From: Streblospio benedicti
Lineage: Eukaryota; Annelida; Polychaeta; Spionida; Spionidae
Reading direction: 5' to 3'
Assembly: GCA_019095985.1 (NCBI GenBank)
Contig: CM032667.1
Location: 41,378,861 to 41,442,860 of the forward strand
Length of the DNA: 64,000 nt
Below the pieces are notes generated by a model. It was given only the letters and a program-made list of their open reading frames with translations. It ran no database searches and was not told the DNA's origin. This document shows, one piece after another, positions 48,376-61,035 of this stretch (position 1 is the first letter of the stretch; each line of letters starts with the position of its first letter). A program made the position numbers and the translations under genes.

Positions 48376-51318
48376 CTGATAATAGATCAAGCTTTATATT
48401 AGTCACAGAATTGATCTAAACAGTTGATGTCATAAGAGAGGGGTGACACGGGATAGTGGAACATGCAATATTAGGTAAAAAAAATAGTGGAATATCAATA
48501 GAGGGGTAAAATAAATAGTGGAACATGGAACATAGAAAGTCATAGTGGAACATGAAACATGCCAATTCCCTTGAATATTTTTTCGCACTTTTTTCGATTT
48601 TTACAGTATTTTGAAACAATTTCAATCAAGAGCAACATGATGACGGGTGATTTTGACGAGGAAGGCTTGAGTGATCTACACCAGACACATCCATGAAGGG
48701 CCGTGTTGTAACACTGACGGCATGAAATTGTTGATAAGACATGGAGTTGATGTTAGTATTATGTACCCATTTGTTGGTGAAACACTTTTACATTTGGCTG
48801 CCCACTGCCACTTTTTTCCAGCAGACAAATTTTAATGTGAAACAGACCAAAAATCAAATGGTCATGCCGTTGCATCTTGTACACAGGATGGAAGTTTTGA
48901 TGAATCAAAATAGTATCAAACAACATTTACATTTTTATCAGGAAAAGATAATTTGAAGTGGATATCATTGACACAGCCAAACCAAATCTCAAGTATAAGA
49001 GAAGAAGATATTGTCAACTATTATATCCATGGTAAAAATCCAATCATTGGGGGATTTAAAAATTTTCCGGAGATATTTACACAGTGCATTTTTTAGAGAA
49101 GACATTTTAAATGGCCTTGCAATGGCAAATCCACAATGTGTATTGTACATCTATCAACAGAAGTCAGTAGTAAATTTGGATGATTTTTTTTTACATCTTT
49201 ACAGCTGCTGTAAAAATAGATGATGATACCTATCTTCAATCATTATTTGCGCAAGCCTTAATGAATGATTATATTGATGACCTAACCACAGACAAGAGCA
49301 AAGAAGACAGGCAGGTGTAACAGAGTAGGCAGTGGAGAGAGGAACACGTGGGAAAGGCTGTAACTCAAATTGGTTTAAAGTTCGGAATATTATTTTGACG
49401 ACACCAAATTTTGGCAGAATATTGTCACAGAGTTGCCAAGTATTCCCAAATTTTTTACTGTATTTCCGATGCTTCTAACGGAATTATGATTATTCCAAAA
49501 TTCAGTAGAAATGACCAAATATTTTAAAAACTTGTTCTTTTTTGCTTGAAATACCAATGTTTTTGCTTGAAATGGGCGCAGCCATTGTTAAATGTACTCG
49601 ATTGAACTACGCATCATGTAAAGAAGGCTTTCACCGGCTCGTAAAAATGTACTCGATTTGAATATGGTGTCGTAACAGCTAAATTTAGTCTCGATCAGCA
49701 ACGCCCAGTTTGTGCATGATAATGTCACTTATGTGACGGACAGCCTCGATTAACGAGACTAACAGTTTCTGCTGGTTGTCATGTTTTGCACAATGCACTT
49801 GCACCCACTAGACCTGTCAAAGGTATATGAAAGTTAAACTGATAAGAATTATTGAAATTTGATGAAATTGTGTGTTCTCCAGTAACGTAATGTTGTTAAA
49901 ATACAGGGACAAGCATTCATGAAAATACAAAGATATCACTGCATCGAAAAAGTGTGTGCATCACGCCCGATATCGGGTGATTATAGTATCAAACAGTGGT
50001 GAATGCCACATTGTCATTGTGGAGCATGAGAAATCAAAAGAACACATGGATATGGTGAAGATTCGTGGTGCACACAAGACACATGGCACATTAGTATTGT
50101 TGTACATCCTAGAATTTCCGTGGTTATGCGCATGATTGCACAGCACGTATGCTCTTCCTTAGCTACATCTGCAGTGATGCAGCCAGGACAAGGGATTGCG
50201 GGATTCCAGCGAAAATATACAGGCTTGACGCTATTTTATGAATGCAGAGCGTCAAGATTGGCGCTAAAAGAAGAAAAATAGCGCATTGTTTTCACATCTT
50301 TGCGGGTTTATATATCAAAATCATTTTCTAGAAAGCCTTTTATTTTGTTTACCTGGAAATGCATACTACGCAGATATGGTTACATACTTTAACAGCGATT
50401 AGTTTTACAGTGCAGCGATCGCATTGGAGTTCTCCACAAGGCACTGGAGAAGGAAAGAAGTCGACGTGACGGCATCGAACAAAAACTGTCTGCGATGTGG
50501 CAGAGGCTGGGATAGTGTGAACAGGGATAGGACAATGTTCGAAGGTTCATTTGCTGGTTATTACAACATGGAAGACTTACGTTATCCGTGGGTGGGACAG
50601 TTACATGTCAACAAGGAGGGCAAATTTTTCAAATGATATCACAGATTTCTTGACAGTTGTGCTATGTTTAATGTTGATGTTACAGTATGTGGCTCGAACT
50701 GACCATAGCATGTTGTGTAAGTGGAATTATGCCTTCATTGGGACACTACTGGTAAAAATGAGGATTAATGTCAGTGTTGTAGTAGAATCTCCATGGGTGT
50801 CCCTGGAACTCCTGACAACTGGCTGTGGATTGTTAAGTGGACTGCATTTTGATGGTGCTTCATTTTTAAAAATGCATGTGTGAAAGTTTTATACTGAGCA
50901 CAGAAAATTCTGCTCAAAGACCCAGGCTCAATGTGGGGGGATGTATTGTGCATAACAGTGTAGATATGGGGAAACTTTTCAAGCTTACGTGGAGGTGCAC
51001 AGATGTTTTCAAAATAAAACATCAGAAGAGAGGTTATGTTCAGAATTGTAGAAATAGTGTTTGTAAATGTAGCAGTTGCGTGGTCTTTTGTCTTTTGAGT
51101 TTCTAGTAGAATCTATGTGATCTCTTTTGTAGTGCTGTATATTTTTTATTTGAAGAGTCACATTCCTTTACAAGTATGTTTGTAATTAAGTTTGCATTTC
51201 ACTTAATCATTTTATTTAAGAGATACAAATCAATGAAACATCATATCATAAATTTCTTGGCAATCCTCAAAACTAAAAATTCATTTTATTAATTCATAAT
51301 GCTCTATTTTGATAAAGC
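48376..51318. other. Region without recognised host exons; weak ankyrin-like scraps
   Basis: About 48,722-48,835 on the plus strand reads MKLLIRHGVDVSIMYPFVG and ETLLHLAAHCHFF, which matches the ankyrin-repeat pattern (TLLHLAA). A later piece (about 49,020-49,220) continues in coding-like style. These may be the remains of an ankyrin gene or a transposon cargo. A palindrome cccgatatcggg lies at about 49,967. A 70-residue open stretch at 50,424-50,633 (KNCLRCGRGWDSVNRD) is not recognised. Nothing here looks like a polycystin exon. Confidence 0.35.
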
Positions 51319-51386
51319 AATCCGTTCTATGCAAAATTACATTTTTTAAGTTAGTACAACAAATATGATTTTGCATAGAACGGATT

Positions 51387-53197
51387 GCAGAGATGTGAAC
51401 TTACGTTTTTTTCCCGTATTTTTACGATTTTTTACCCCTGAAAAATCATATCTGGGACATGGTTTTATTATGGGATTTCACTAGTTTCAGAGAAATATGG
51501 GCAGTTTCGCTGAATACAACTTGATCGGCGCTTGGCTGCCATTTAAACGTTCATAAGGCAATCTTTATTTGTAAGGAAGAACATGATTTCAATTGGATCA
51601 CGCTAGTAACTTATCTAAAGTGCGGGAAAACCGTGTTTACTCGTTACTCTATTTGCGTAGTGATAAATACATATTGCATTGTGCACTAGTAGCAGGTGCA
51701 CACAGCCAAAATGGCGATGTTGAGGTAGGAAACAGATAAAACACTTAGATTTTAGTTAATCTTATCAATTTTACAAAGTAATAGGCCATTATCAACAGTC
51801 ATGAAATGCATCTATTATGGACGTGTGATTTGATACATTCGATGAAAGTAACAATCCATTCAATCTTGCCACACAATATTCTGCTCTTCAGACTTCACTG
51901 ACTTCAGAAAAAAGATGTTCAAGAATCCGAACTATTATTTGCACAGTGGCCGATCTGTGGTGGGCTGGCATGTAGTTATAGACTAGTAATGTCTCAGTGA
52001 TAGAACAATGATAGTAATCCTTGTAAATTTTACATTTCATACATGCAGAATTAATTTGCAAAATAATGAGAACTATCTTATAGGTCTAGTATAAAACTAT
52101 CAAATACTTAGTAATTCTAGTACCCACAATACAAATAGTAATTGAATTAATATTTTCTTATATTTTTATTGCCATTTTACGTATGTACTAAACCGTAAAA
52201 CATTAAGATTTTATTAAGATTTTTCTCGGTTTTTTTTTTAATGTGTATATAGATGATTTGAGTGTAAAACTAAATGAGAGTAAAATAGGTTGCATGTTTA
52301 ATGATACCATGTATAATCATCTTATATATGCTGATGATACTTGTATTATAGCACCCTCTCGATCAGCAATGTATGATCTTCTACAGATATGTAATGAGTT
52401 TGCATTAGATAATACAGTTGTTTTTAATAGTAAAAAATCTAAGTATATGTTTTTAAACCACCAAGTCTGAAGTCCTTGAAGAACCCAATGTATTTAGCTG
52501 GTGACACTAAAGCTTGTGACAAGTATTAAATTATATTTAGGAGTTATACTCGAAAGTAATTTTAAAGAAAATAATGATATTATCGTCACATAAAAGCATT
52601 TGTATACTAGAGGTAATGGATAATTAACAAATTTAGAAAATGCCAAGATGATGTCAAAAATGTGTTTTTAATTTTCATTCTTAACAAATTGTATTCAACT
52701 GTGGACCAACTACGATATATCTTTCTTCAAAAAAGCATATGTTAATTTTATAATAATGTTTGTAGAAAATTATTTAGTTTGCAACGTGGTACTAGCATAT
52801 CTGCTTTTTTATGTTGAAAATGGTATTAATCCTTTTAAAACTTTGTACAGAAAATCACTTGTTAATTTTCGTGATCGTATTTTAAATGTGATAATCTCTT
52901 TGGTACAGAACATTGTATCCAGTGTTCATTTATATTTGACTCTAGATCATTCTGTCGCATGGCAGACTCACATCTTTAATCCTTGTAACAGATTTTACAT
53001 ACATTTATCCACTTCATATATTTATATATTTTATTTTTATATTTCACATCTTTTTAATGTATAGAATTTTAATATTCTGAAATAAATTATGTTATGTTAT
53101 GTTATGTTATGTTATATTAAGTTTTTTGCTCAAAAATTAAGATTTTTATAAGGGTCGGATTAAGATTTTCCGTGGCGACGGGTTCACATCTCTGGGA
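51387..53197. mobile_element. hAT-like insertion (1.8 kb) in the tandem-repeat element
   Basis: The ends are CAGAGATGTGAAC and its exact complement, typical of hAT termini. ggattg stands directly before and directly after the element. hAT transposases normally duplicate 8 bp; only six match here. No transposase is readable inside. A LINE 3' end lies within it. After excision in thought the host repeat unit is restored. Confidence 0.65.
52240..53117 (+). mobile_element. 3' end of a CR1/L2/RTE-type LINE
   Basis: The reverse-transcriptase piece 52,243-52,470 has NHLIYADDTCIIAP, the catalytic YADD box of non-LTR retrotransposons, preceded by YIDDLSVKLNESKIGC. The C-terminal remnant continues to 53,064. 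The element ends in tandem ttatg units (53,087-53,117), the kind of 3' tail that LINEs other than L1 use for priming. It is 5'-truncated and has several frame breaks. Confidence 0.8.
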
Positions 53198-53400
53198 TTG
53201 CTCTAAGTTAATACAGGTAATGTAATTTTGTATAGAACGGATTGCTTTAAGTTAGTACAACCAATGTAATATTGCATAGAACGGATCGCTTTAAGTTAGT
53301 ACAACCAATGTAATTTTGCATAGAATGGATTGCTTTAAGTTAGTACAACCAATGTAATTTTGCATACAATGGATTGCTTTAAGTTAGTACAGATGTACTT

Positions 53401-55290
53401 GTAGCTGCTATATTTTCTCAGAAAATCATTGTAAATTGGCTGCATTGTAGATAGAACGACGTCTAATGAAATGAAAATAAAATGTTATCAATTCGCAAGC
53501 ATTAATTATTCTCATGAAAAAATGTGATTTTGAATAAACAGTATTTTAAGTTAACTGGCTCAATGTTCTCAGGAACATTTATTTTGTAGAGAGCTCTGGT
53601 CATAGATCTACTTGTACGAATGGAAAATATATTGTATGTTTATACTACTCGAGTAGAAACTCGTTATCTCAACATAGTTAAGATTGGAGATAAACAAATG
53701 ACATGTTTATAATGTTGTTGAAGAGGATTAAACAACCCAGATATAAGAATAATTTGCGATATAAAGAAAACTCAAAATAATGAGGTCCTACTGCATTAGT
53801 GAAGGAAGGCTTTTTTGTAAATGCAGTGAATGACACCAAATATTTTTTTTTCTGTTGTAATAGAAATCATATTTTATCATACTTTTGAGAAGTGTAGATC
53901 TAGTGATTAATGATGTTATCTAAAGTAGCAATTAATTGGAAATATTTTATAATTTTCAGAAAAAGTATATTGAATTTAAGGATGTTTGTAACATTATGTA
54001 AAATGCAACTTTTCCTCTTTTTAAACTAACAACTGTTTTTGTTAAGAAAAAATAAACTGGAAAAATGTATTTGGGTTGCGCAACTGATTCAAAGGTTTGT
54101 CAATATTACTTTTGCAAGACATTCATGATTCTATGGTCTTCTGGTAAAATCAAAGCGTCAACTTATTTCTACAAAATGATATTATTTTTAAGTAAATTGA
54201 TAGTTATAAGAAAATTACATGAATAAACATTACTTGTGCATAGTTAGACTTTTTATAGTACATGTAGGATTTAATAACGTTCGTTTTTATTTTTCCGTAC
54301 TTTCTAACATTCCTGTAAAAATTTTGTGTAATAATTTTAGTAAAAATAAAGTCTTTACAGTGAAAAAAAGTTTTACAGTGAAGCTTTTTTAGGAGCATGC
54401 AATCAGTGATCTTTTCCATTGCTGAGTTTTGCGGACTCGATCTCTGTTCGGTAAATGCTTTTACAGTAGAGCGGTTACACTGATTTTTTTCCCGTCCAAT
54501 GGATATATTACCTTCATTCACACAGTTGAGTCAGGTGTTCCAAAAGCAAAATCTGGATGTAACTGTGTTGAGACCAGCTTTGAATGTTGCTCAGGGTGCT
54601 GACAAACTTGCAATGGATGGCAAAGGTGCCTTCCAAAAAGAACTTACTGACAATCTGGTGAAGAAATCAGTTAAAGAGAAGGACAAGGACGGTAACCTCA
54701 ATACAATGACAAACCAGAAATCCATTACAAAGGGGAGAAACTCTCAGGAAAAATGTCTGAAGTAAATGAGATAAGAAAATCATTTGTTGATCATCTGATT
54801 GGGAACACTGACAAAAGATTTCCTCAGCAATCAACAGATATTGCTTTTTCATTTAATTCTCTTGGCATGAGGCCTTTAGCTTTCCTCTCCAGTGAAGAAC
54901 TTGAAGAATATGGAAGGAAATTAAGCGGCTGGCTGAATTTTATGGACAAAGACAAACATTCAAAGGAAAAGAAGATGACGAGGTTGTCAGTGAACCAATT
55001 GTGGACCCCAATGAAATTAGTACAGAATGGTCTACATGGAAGAAACTTGTGATTGAGCAACAATATCCTAAGGATAGTTTTACGCTTCTGTGGAAAATTA
55101 TGAACCCTCTTTTTGCCAGGATACGGATAACGTGTATGACGGCTCAGTGCCACAGCGGAAAATGATTTCGAGGAATAAAAACGTCTTCTGTTGACAATGT
55201 TGACTTGTTTTCTAAGAATTATTGCACAGCTTATACTAATGGGTATTTTACAATAAAGATGGGCATACACATATAAAATCACCTGCAGAT
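53401..55290 (+). mobile_element. hAT-like transposase segment, copy 1
   Basis: Coding begins at 54,499 (DILPSFTQLSQVFQKQNLDV) and continues in the shifted frame at 54,753 (MSEVNEIRKSFVDHLIGNTD) to about 55,165. The later part, STEWSTWKKLVIEQQYP and SFTLLWKIMNPLFA, resembles the C-terminal region of hAT-type transposases related to ZNF862/ZMYM proteins. Compared with copy 2 it has a 20-bp insertion near 54,897-54,925, which shifts the frame, and an extra 127 bp at about 54,090-54,217. Identity with copy 2 is otherwise near 99 percent. Confidence 0.65.
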
Positions 55291-55705
55291 TCTTATTCTA
55301 ACCATTAAGTGACCATGTTGTTTTATCTTCATGCATAATAAAATATTAGAACTAACATCCAAGTCACTCGCAGTTCCGTTTTGACAGATGGTCATCAATT
55401 TTTAAACTATGTAATAAAATTACTAATAGCAATAGTACGAATTTTTTATTGAAGGCAGTCATCCAAAAGAACATATAATATACAATTCTAATAATGATAC
55501 TTGTTAACTTACAATATTCTTTTACAAAACCATGTTCAAACTTCTACTTGTTATTCGCCGGCAAGTGTCAGTCATGTCCATAAAGTTGATTTCGAAATGT
55601 CAAACGTTTTGTTAGAAATATGATATAACCACCATTCACATTTACTCAACAGTTTGGAATTTGCTGTCTCTGTGATCCGACATGCAATTTGTCATCAGAT
55701 AGGCC
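55291..55705. other. AT-rich spacer between transposons
   Basis: Nothing recognisable beyond the edge of copy 1 of the hAT-like segment. Confidence 0.4.
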
Positions 55706-57135
55706 TTGACAAAGATAACAATCCCACATGTTTATTTAAAAATTGCAGCCACAGCTTTCCGCCATGACACTGAAGGAAAGCACCTTGCGTTTGTTTTGAT
55801 TTTGATAGAATTTCCTGACATGAATCACACTTGTATAAAAATGAAATCTTTTACAATTTTTTACAACTACAATATGTCGGCTGTCATTCCATGGGAGGAA
55901 TTTGTTCGGTTGCAAAACGAGCTTTTTAATGACGATGATGACAGTGGAGAAGAGTTTTTAGGGTTTGAAGAGGAGGAAATTTTACAAGAGCATATCGTGG
56001 GTGACAATGAAAGTGATGACATTTCAAGTGAGGATGAAGATGAAGATTGGGTCGATGTTGACGAAAATAGAGATGGTGTTCCCGCTTGGTGCCCATTGTT
56101 TGAGGAAGATTGTGGTGTGAAAGTCCATTTGGAGAGCCGGCTGCCGATTGATTACTTCAGCCTGTATTTTAGTGATGACTTGATAGATTTAATAGCCCAG
56201 CAAACGAATGCTTACGCCATGGAAGTATGTCCTACATTTTTATTTACTAAAGTTATCACTAGCATGTAGTGGTCTGGTTGCGGGTGTTGAGCAAACTCAT
56301 CTCTGATGAATGCCAATGACCTGGTGTTAATGTCAAGTCTCTAGAGCATGATGACTGAATTTTGCCTGTAGATATGGGCATTTACAATTTATTCAAGTCC
56401 ATTTAATGGCAATTGCTACCAAGAATCTCCTCTCATCTAACTCACAGCTGTGGGATTGGCGAGATCAAGTGAGAAGAGGTGGAGTGCTTGACATAAAGTT
56501 GTTAAAGGGCATTGAACTGTCGATGGACTTGTCAAACTTCCAGCTGCACATTTACATCGGAGCAAATTACCTATTTTCAACAATGCGTTTTTCTCTGCAG
56601 TCATGTTAAGAAATAAGTATCCGTGTATAAAATTAATGTTACACTTCAGTGACAACAGCCAAATGATCCCGCGTGGTCAGGACGGGTATGACCATTTATT
56701 CAAAATCAGGCCTGTTATTGATCATTTTAATCAGAAGTTTGTTGAGGTGTGTCAACCCAGTAAGGAACTGTCGATAGATGAGAGTATGGTAGAGTTCAAG
56801 GGTCGCCTTTATTTTATCCAGTACATGCCAGCTAAATGAACATGGTGGCATTATGAGCTGGGCACTAAGTGAAGCTTTGTCAGCCTATGCATTGCACCTC
56901 ACTCCTTGTGCTGGCAAATCAAATGACACAAATGATGATGGTTTAGGATTGGCAGGTAACATAAATTGGTGCATGTGGCACTGTTAGAACAGGTAGAAAA
57001 GGTCTTCCCTCGTGAGGGTCTTCCTGTCAAATACAAAAAAAAATGAAAAAAGGTGACCACGTGTCTTTCAACGCAAGGTTCACTCCTTGCAGCCAGATTT
57101 TTCGATAAAAGGCAGTCGCTGATCTTTCTAATTTT
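55706..57135 (+). mobile_element. Decayed piggyBac-like transposon
   Basis: 55,874-56,250 encodes an acidic N-terminus (EEEILQEHIV, SSEDEDEDWVDVDE) followed by FSLYFSDDLIDLIAQQTNAY, the entry to the piggyBac DDE domain. 56,603-56,840 reads DHLFKIRPVIDHFNQKF and ELSIDESMVEFKGRL, with the catalytic Asp of SIDESM. 56,965-57,130 (GTVRTGRKGLP, MKKGDHVSF) matches a later part of the domain. There is a gap where a central part is lost and a SINE fragment near 56,268 lies inside. It is not functional. Confidence 0.82.
56264..56330 (+). mobile_element. Fragment of the tRNA-SINE family
   Basis: ggtctggttgcgggtgttgagcaaact matches, with several changes, the body of the SINE at 17,795-18,105. The tRNA head is not seen. 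Confidence 0.45.
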
Positions 57136-57249
57136 CACTCTGCTGCTCTCAAAAACAAGAGAGTGACATGAGCCAAAGGTCAGAAAAATGTATGTGAAAA
57201 ATCATCATAAAATGTGTGTTGGTGATGGTAAATTAGTAACAAATCCGAT

Positions 57250-59500
57250 CAAAAGCTAAATTAATAGAAAATAGCGCAAAAAAACCTATCGTTTCTAATG
57301 AAAGAAAAATGAAGTATAATAATCGATATATTCATGCCTTGTATAACAGTGATGATGACCTAATTACAGATCCTAATGAGATATTAGAAGAGCAAAAACT
57401 GTATTACCAAAAACTTTATTCTAAACCTGAACAAGAATTTGTATATCAACATAATATTGATAATGTTAATAAATTAAACAACGAACATAAATAGTCATGT
57501 GATATCCCTATAACTAAATGTGAACTCGTCAAGGATCTTAAAGAATTAGGGAACTTAAAAAGTCCCGGAACAGACAGACTAACCACAGAATTTTATATTT
57601 TTTTCTGGGTAGATATAAAAGAATTTGTATATAACAGTCTAATATATACTAATGAACACAATAGCTTATCAATAGAACAAAAACGTGGTATTCTCACATT
57701 AATACCTAAAAAAAATAAGGACTCGAGATGGCTTAAACACTGGAGACCGCTAACACTATTAAATACAGATTATAAAATTTTAACAAAACTTTTAGCAATG
57801 AGAATGCAAAATATTTTAAAATATATCATTAATTCGGATCAATCTGGATACATAAAGGGACGTTTTATTGGCGAAAATATAAGAAATATTTATGATGTAA
57901 TTGAATTGGCGAAACAAAGATCTCTCCCAGGAATGATAGTTGCATTAGACTTTGAGAAAGCCTTTGATAGTGTATCATGGGAATTTTTATTCAAAGCTCT
58001 TGATGCTTTTAACTTTGGAGATTACTTCAAAAAATGGATCCAAATAATTTATTCAAATCCTGAATGCTGCACCATGAATAATGGTTTTTATAGTGACTTT
58101 TTTAAGCTAAATGGCATTAGACAGGGCTGTAATTTCTGCTCTTCTCTTTCTGTTAGTAGTCGAGGTAATGGCCAACAATATTAGACAAAACAAAGTATAA
58201 AAGGCATAACATATGCCCCAAATAAAAGTATAGAAATATCTAAAAACTGAAAATGCCACTTTTAGGTTCAATGATAAAGGCCTAAAATGACTTGGATGAT
58301 TTTAATCTCCAACATTTCCAGGACTTGAAAAAACTTGACCTATTAAATAACTTTGTACATTAGAAAAAAACGTTTAAAGTTAAAAGAAATTATTCTAAGC
58401 AAATTAGATGTTAGATATATTCAGTTTAATTCTCTATTCTACCAACAAGTGTTACAAGGGTGGTTTAGTATTTTTTCAAAATATCCAAATAACATCAGTG
58501 ATATAATAAATTCTAATATATGGAATAACAAACACATCCTGATTAATAATTCTCCTGTAGAATATACAAGTTGGCATAACAATGGTATTGCAAGGTTTTA
58601 CCATTTGCTGGATCAAAATGGTCAAATAATAGACAAGAATACTTTGGAAATACAATATAGTGTCTCTATAAACCAAATGGAATACAACTCCTTAATTCAT
58701 GCAATTCCATCAATGTGGAAGAAAACGGTGCTTGGAAAGAATCTAGCAAATTTTATGAAATATGATAATTATGCTATTTCAATTAATGATAAAAGGGTGA
58801 ATATTTCTAAAATAACATGTAAGTCTATCTATCTAGAAGACATTACAAATATAAGTACATGTCCGACTGCACAATCTAAATGGGAACAAAAATTAAACTT
58901 GAATTTGGAATGGGAATTCCACTATAAAATTGCATTTGAAACATGTTTCGAATCATTTGTTCAATCATTTCAATACAAAATCCTAAATAGATTCTTTCCA
59001 TGCAACTATTACCTATCAATAATTATAAAAGATCATACCCCACTATGTGGCAAATGTAATATAACTGACAGTTTAGAACACTATTTCTACTATTGTACTG
59101 ATGTAAATAATTTCTGGATGTCTATAAACAGATGGATGAAATCCATACTAGAGACTACATTTGAACTTAATCTTATAAATGTACTTTGGCATACCCAACT
59201 ATGAAAAAATGAAAATTTAATTCACTTTTTAAAATTTTTGTATATTGTATGGTAAACTGTTTATATTTTCATGCGGGAAAGAAGATAAAAGAATATGTTT
59301 TTTAGATTATATTATATTCCTAAAAGAGAAAATGCTGATAATGAAATATATTAATCATAAGTATGATGAGTATTATGTTTTATTCTAAATACATTAGCCA
59401 ATATAATGTATTATATGTTGTATTATGCATTATACATAAGTAATTGTTCCGTGTACACTGAACTGAAGGCCAAATAAAAATTAAAAAAAAAAAAAATAGT
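57250..59500 (+). mobile_element. 5'-truncated L1-group (Tx1-like) LINE
   Basis: The reverse transcriptase is clear: LGNLKSPGTDRLTTEFY near 57,545, LKHWRPLTLLNTDYKILTK near 57,732-57,790, DQSGYIKGRFIGENIR and IVALDFEKAFDSVSWEF at 57,798-57,990, and the RQGCN box at about 58,117. The catalytic YxDD part is largely deleted around 58,200-58,330. The C-terminal domain (58,353-59,203) has CGKCNITDSLEHYFYYCTDV, the Cys/His finger typical of L1/Tx1 proteins. A 14-base poly-A run at about 59,483-59,496 closes it. The frame is interrupted at least three times. Confidence 0.85.
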
Positions 59501-59640
59501 GTCAGTAGAATATCTTGGTTTGGTTGTGTCTTTTGATAATCCATATCTGGATGCAAGTTTGGATAGCTTTGTAAGATGTCCCAAATGTGGTGATGGAACA
59601 TAAGAAATTAAATGTTCATGGAAGCACAGTTCATTACTTC
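59500..59640 (+). pseudogene. Possible scrap of a YqaJ-type exonuclease gene
   Basis: The plus strand reads DNPYLDASLDSFVRCPKCGD, then a stop, then EIKC. The order D-x-x-L...C-x-x-C-G...EIKC resembles the core of YqaJ-type nucleases, which several invertebrate transposons carry. The stretch is very short, so this is weak. Confidence 0.25.
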
Positions 59641-59869
59641 ATTGCACTTGCTAGTCATTTGTCCTGCAAACACATTTATGGCTAGCAAGTACAAATGCCC
59701 TCGATTTTCAGAAGAGGAGTGCCCTGTAGGTGTATACTGATTGCGCATTCAAACATGGCAGCCAAATCACGAGGTCAGCCGAGCATATAACTTAAATACT
59801 GTAAATTCCATTGGAAAATCAACAAATTCTGAACTTCTGAATTTGTCCATATAACCTGTACATGATGGA

Positions 59870-60520
59870 GAAAGTATGCAATTAACAAACGTTTATGTAG
59901 TAAATACTATACCTGCAAATGTCCCGAAGATAGATTTAAGTAATCACAGTTATCTGAAAGACCTTCCCCTTTCTCTTGCTGATGGAACAGTAGAATTATT
60001 AATAGAACAAGACCATGCAGAGGCCCTGATACCATTGGAAGTGAAAAGAGGTGGTCCCCGAGAGCTTTTTGCTACACATACTAAATTAGGATGGTCTTTG
60101 AGCGTCCCACGTCATCAACAAACAATGTGAGTAGAGACGTGATTTCAAATTTTATAAGCACAAACGCATTTCACACTGATATACCAGATGTGTGGGAAAT
60201 AGAAGCTGATGCAGTTGATTGCGATAATCGGCATGTCGGTAGAAGATAAGTTTGTGTCAAGTTTTTGGAATAAAAGAAATCAAAGCTGTCAATAGTCACT
60301 ATGAAATTCCAATCCCATTTAAAGACAAAAACAAAATTAATAGCAATGTTTCTCTTGCGATATGCAGGCTAAATTCTATCAAACGGAGTTTAAATAAGGG
60401 ACAGCTCTATCACAAATATGATGATGAAATAACATCATTGTGCCACAAAGGCTTTGCAGAGAAAATACCCAATGAAGAAGTCGCAAATGTAATTAATGTT
60501 TACTTTTACATTTAGATATG
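59870..60520 (+). mobile_element. Fossil fragment of a BEL/Pao LTR retrotransposon
   Basis: Remnants of the region between protease and reverse transcriptase of BEL/Pao elements are readable (for example LLIEQDHAEALIPLEVKRG and FATHTKLGWSLSVP). No LTRs are seen near it. It is an internal piece, broken in a few places, and of moderate age. Confidence 0.7.
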
Positions 60521-60867
60521 CATCTATTACCACCACAATGTACCTTGCTAAATCATTCTACATTTATTTATATAATCATATTTTGAGAGGTTGCTTATTA
60601 AGGTTTTGCCTTATCCTTATCATTCTATGCACCAGTTTACTACAAAATTGATATTAATACTTTCGATATTCTGTACAATGTTCATTAACTAGATACTGGT
60701 TTGTACGCTGAACAGATGATCACGTGATGCATATGTTTTTTAATAACATGGCAGCCGTTACCAAAGCAACGATTATGATTTTTAAAAAGATGATTGTTTG
60801 TATTTTGTGGATGTCTAGAAATCACCCCGGTCATCAGGACCGACAATCTTGAAGTAATTTAGGGTGC

Positions 60868-61035
60868 TTAAGTTAGTACAACCAATGTAATTTTTCATAG
60901 AATGGATTGTTTTTAAGTTAGTACAACCAATGTAATTTTGCATACAATGGATTGCTTTTTTGTTAGTACAGATGTACTTGTAGCTTATATTTTCTCAGAA
61001 AATCATTGTAAATTGGCTGTATTGTAGATAGAACG
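60868..61035 (+). repeat. Second copy of the 45-bp tandem repeats
   Basis: Two units of the 45-bp repeat of 53,198-53,385 are followed by the same unique sequence (agatgtacttgtagc, gtaaattggctg) as copy 1. So it is the left shoulder of the second hAT-like segment. Confidence 0.85.

Larger units (their letters stand above)
51319..53400. repeat. Terminal 45-bp tandem repeats of a transposon, split by a later insertion
   Basis: The unit gctttaagttagtacaacca followed by atgtaattttgcatagaacg, about 44-45 bp, occurs four times at 53,198-53,385. One further unit and an inverted half-unit lie at 51,319-51,386. The two parts join precisely if 51,387-53,197 is removed. The same units recur at 60,868-60,970 beside a second copy of the hAT-like segment. 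Confidence 0.8.

Noticed and set aside
50424-50640. Candidate upstream polycystin exon
   Set aside because: It is on the wrong strand and shows no REJ, PKD-repeat or lectin pattern.
55706-55860. In-frame N-terminal extension of the piggyBac-like protein
   Set aside because: The stretch is unlike the family; the likely start is the Met at about 55,874, just before the acidic region.
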